Positions 63,691 through 64,000 of a DNA stretch of 64,000 nucleotides are shown one piece after another. Under the pieces are notes generated by a model. The model saw nothing but the letters and a program-made list of their open reading frames with translations. It was not told where the DNA came from and did no database searches. The position numbers and the translations under genes were made by a program. Within the stretch, counting starts at the first letter, position 1. Each line of letters begins with the position of its first letter. This stretch comes from Flavobacteriales bacterium (GTDB lineage Bacteria; Bacteroidota; Bacteroidia; Flavobacteriales_D; Sanyastnellaceae): NCBI GenBank assembly GCA_016722445.1, contig JADKIZ010000002.1:124001-188000 (forward strand), given 5' to 3'.

Positions 63691-64000
63691 ATGAAATACA
63701 CTTATAAACTTATTTTCCTATTCTTATGTAACCTTCAATTTTCTTGTTCTCAGGAAAAATCCGAGGTTCAATTTGCTTTATCGAAAAATCTGATTACAAT
63801 TGTTCAAGATTATTCGAATAAGATTTCCGATGACAAGTCGATTAGTGTTATACTAAAAGAATTGAAGTACGATACTAGTAGCTATTTTATCTATAGCGTC
63901 AATAAAATGCCTTCGTCGAACAGTACATTTTGTTTTATTGGTGAAACAAAGCTCAATGAACGTGTCATTTATCTGGGTATTACAAACACAAATTTTGATT
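63691..64000 (+). CDS. Putative lipoprotein (immunity candidate), runs off the window
   Basis: Starts at ATG 63691 (MKYTYKLIFLFLCNLQFSC, lipobox FSC). About 103 codons are visible with no stop. By analogy with 60222 it may be an exported immunity lipoprotein for a lost RHS tip. Confidence 0.5.
   Translation, partial: MKYTYKLIFLFLCNLQFSCSQEKSEVQFALSKNLITIVQDYSNKISDDKSISVILKELKYDTSSYFIYSVNKMPSSNSTFCFIGETKLNERVIYLGITNTNFD

Overview
The window comes from a member of the Bacteroidota. The evidence is a type IX secretion C-terminal sorting domain (32.4 kb), family-restricted proteins (DUF5686, DUF4476, DUF3822, START-like, NamZ), a promoter signature of the TTTG-N19-TAnnTTTG type before dedA, ndk and paaI, an absence of strong Shine-Dalgarno sites, and orphan RHS tips. 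The order is probably in the Saprospiria/Chitinophagia area, but that is not resolved here.

Layout. 0-13.7 kb is mostly housekeeping: pdeM, a MORN-type protein, a lipoprotein, the NamZ muramidase, a LolE-type permease with an extra domain, cystathionine beta-synthase, a DUF5686 outer-membrane protein, a radical SAM protein, DedA, ddl, a bleomycin-hydrolase-type peptidase and mtgA. 13.4-20.3 kb holds surE, a GxxExxY gene between inverted repeats, a VWA-like protein, a HigBA pair and decayed lipoprotein-type genes. 20.4-34 kb holds a PaaE/PcaF-type thiolase with paaY (paaI is 8 kb away), trmN6, a START-like protein, VF530, a cold-shock protein, tRNA-Met(CAT), a hairpin-rich tandem repeat, ndk, icd, a SpoIID-like protein, lpxB, a diacylglycerol-kinase-family gene and a PDZ/T9SS protein. 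34.3-39 kb is a four-gene lipoprotein operon (DUF4476, CsgG-like, two LPP20-like). 40.6-45.4 kb is an integron cassette pair without integrase: a PD-(D/E)xK-NTPase-repeat protein with a small partner, and a TIR/pentapeptide protein. 46-54 kb is an AT-rich block (PAS-like gene, Rv1355c/MoeY-like E1-nitroreductase fusion, GNAT/FeeM-like protein) running into a 7TM histidine kinase and two response-regulator genes. 54-59.2 kb holds a GT39-type glycosyltransferase, a four-helix-bundle gene inside inverted heptamer repeats, a RecD-like helicase, rsmD and DUF3822. 59.3-64 kb is a graveyard of RHS toxin tips with candidate immunity genes.

The two most notable loci are the cassette pair and the E1-nitroreductase/GNAT/phosphorelay operon. 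Each cassette start is the exact 10-nt complement of the start of its own attC, which is the hallmark of integron cassettes. Both cassettes look like anti-phage genes. The operon looks like a small-molecule or peptide modification unit coupled to a receptor kinase.

A general caution: at least ten otherwise intact genes, including essential ddl, are split by single-base indels, mostly in homopolymers. Two genes have an in-frame TGA in the same TGAGATGG context. This looks like long-read consensus error more than mass gene decay, so frameshifts here should not be read as biology without polished reads. The intergenic space is unusually rich in period-7 tandem repeats (ATGAATT/ATGAAGT and GTTCAAA/GTTCAAG) and a composite repeat built on them; several arrays begin exactly at a stop codon.
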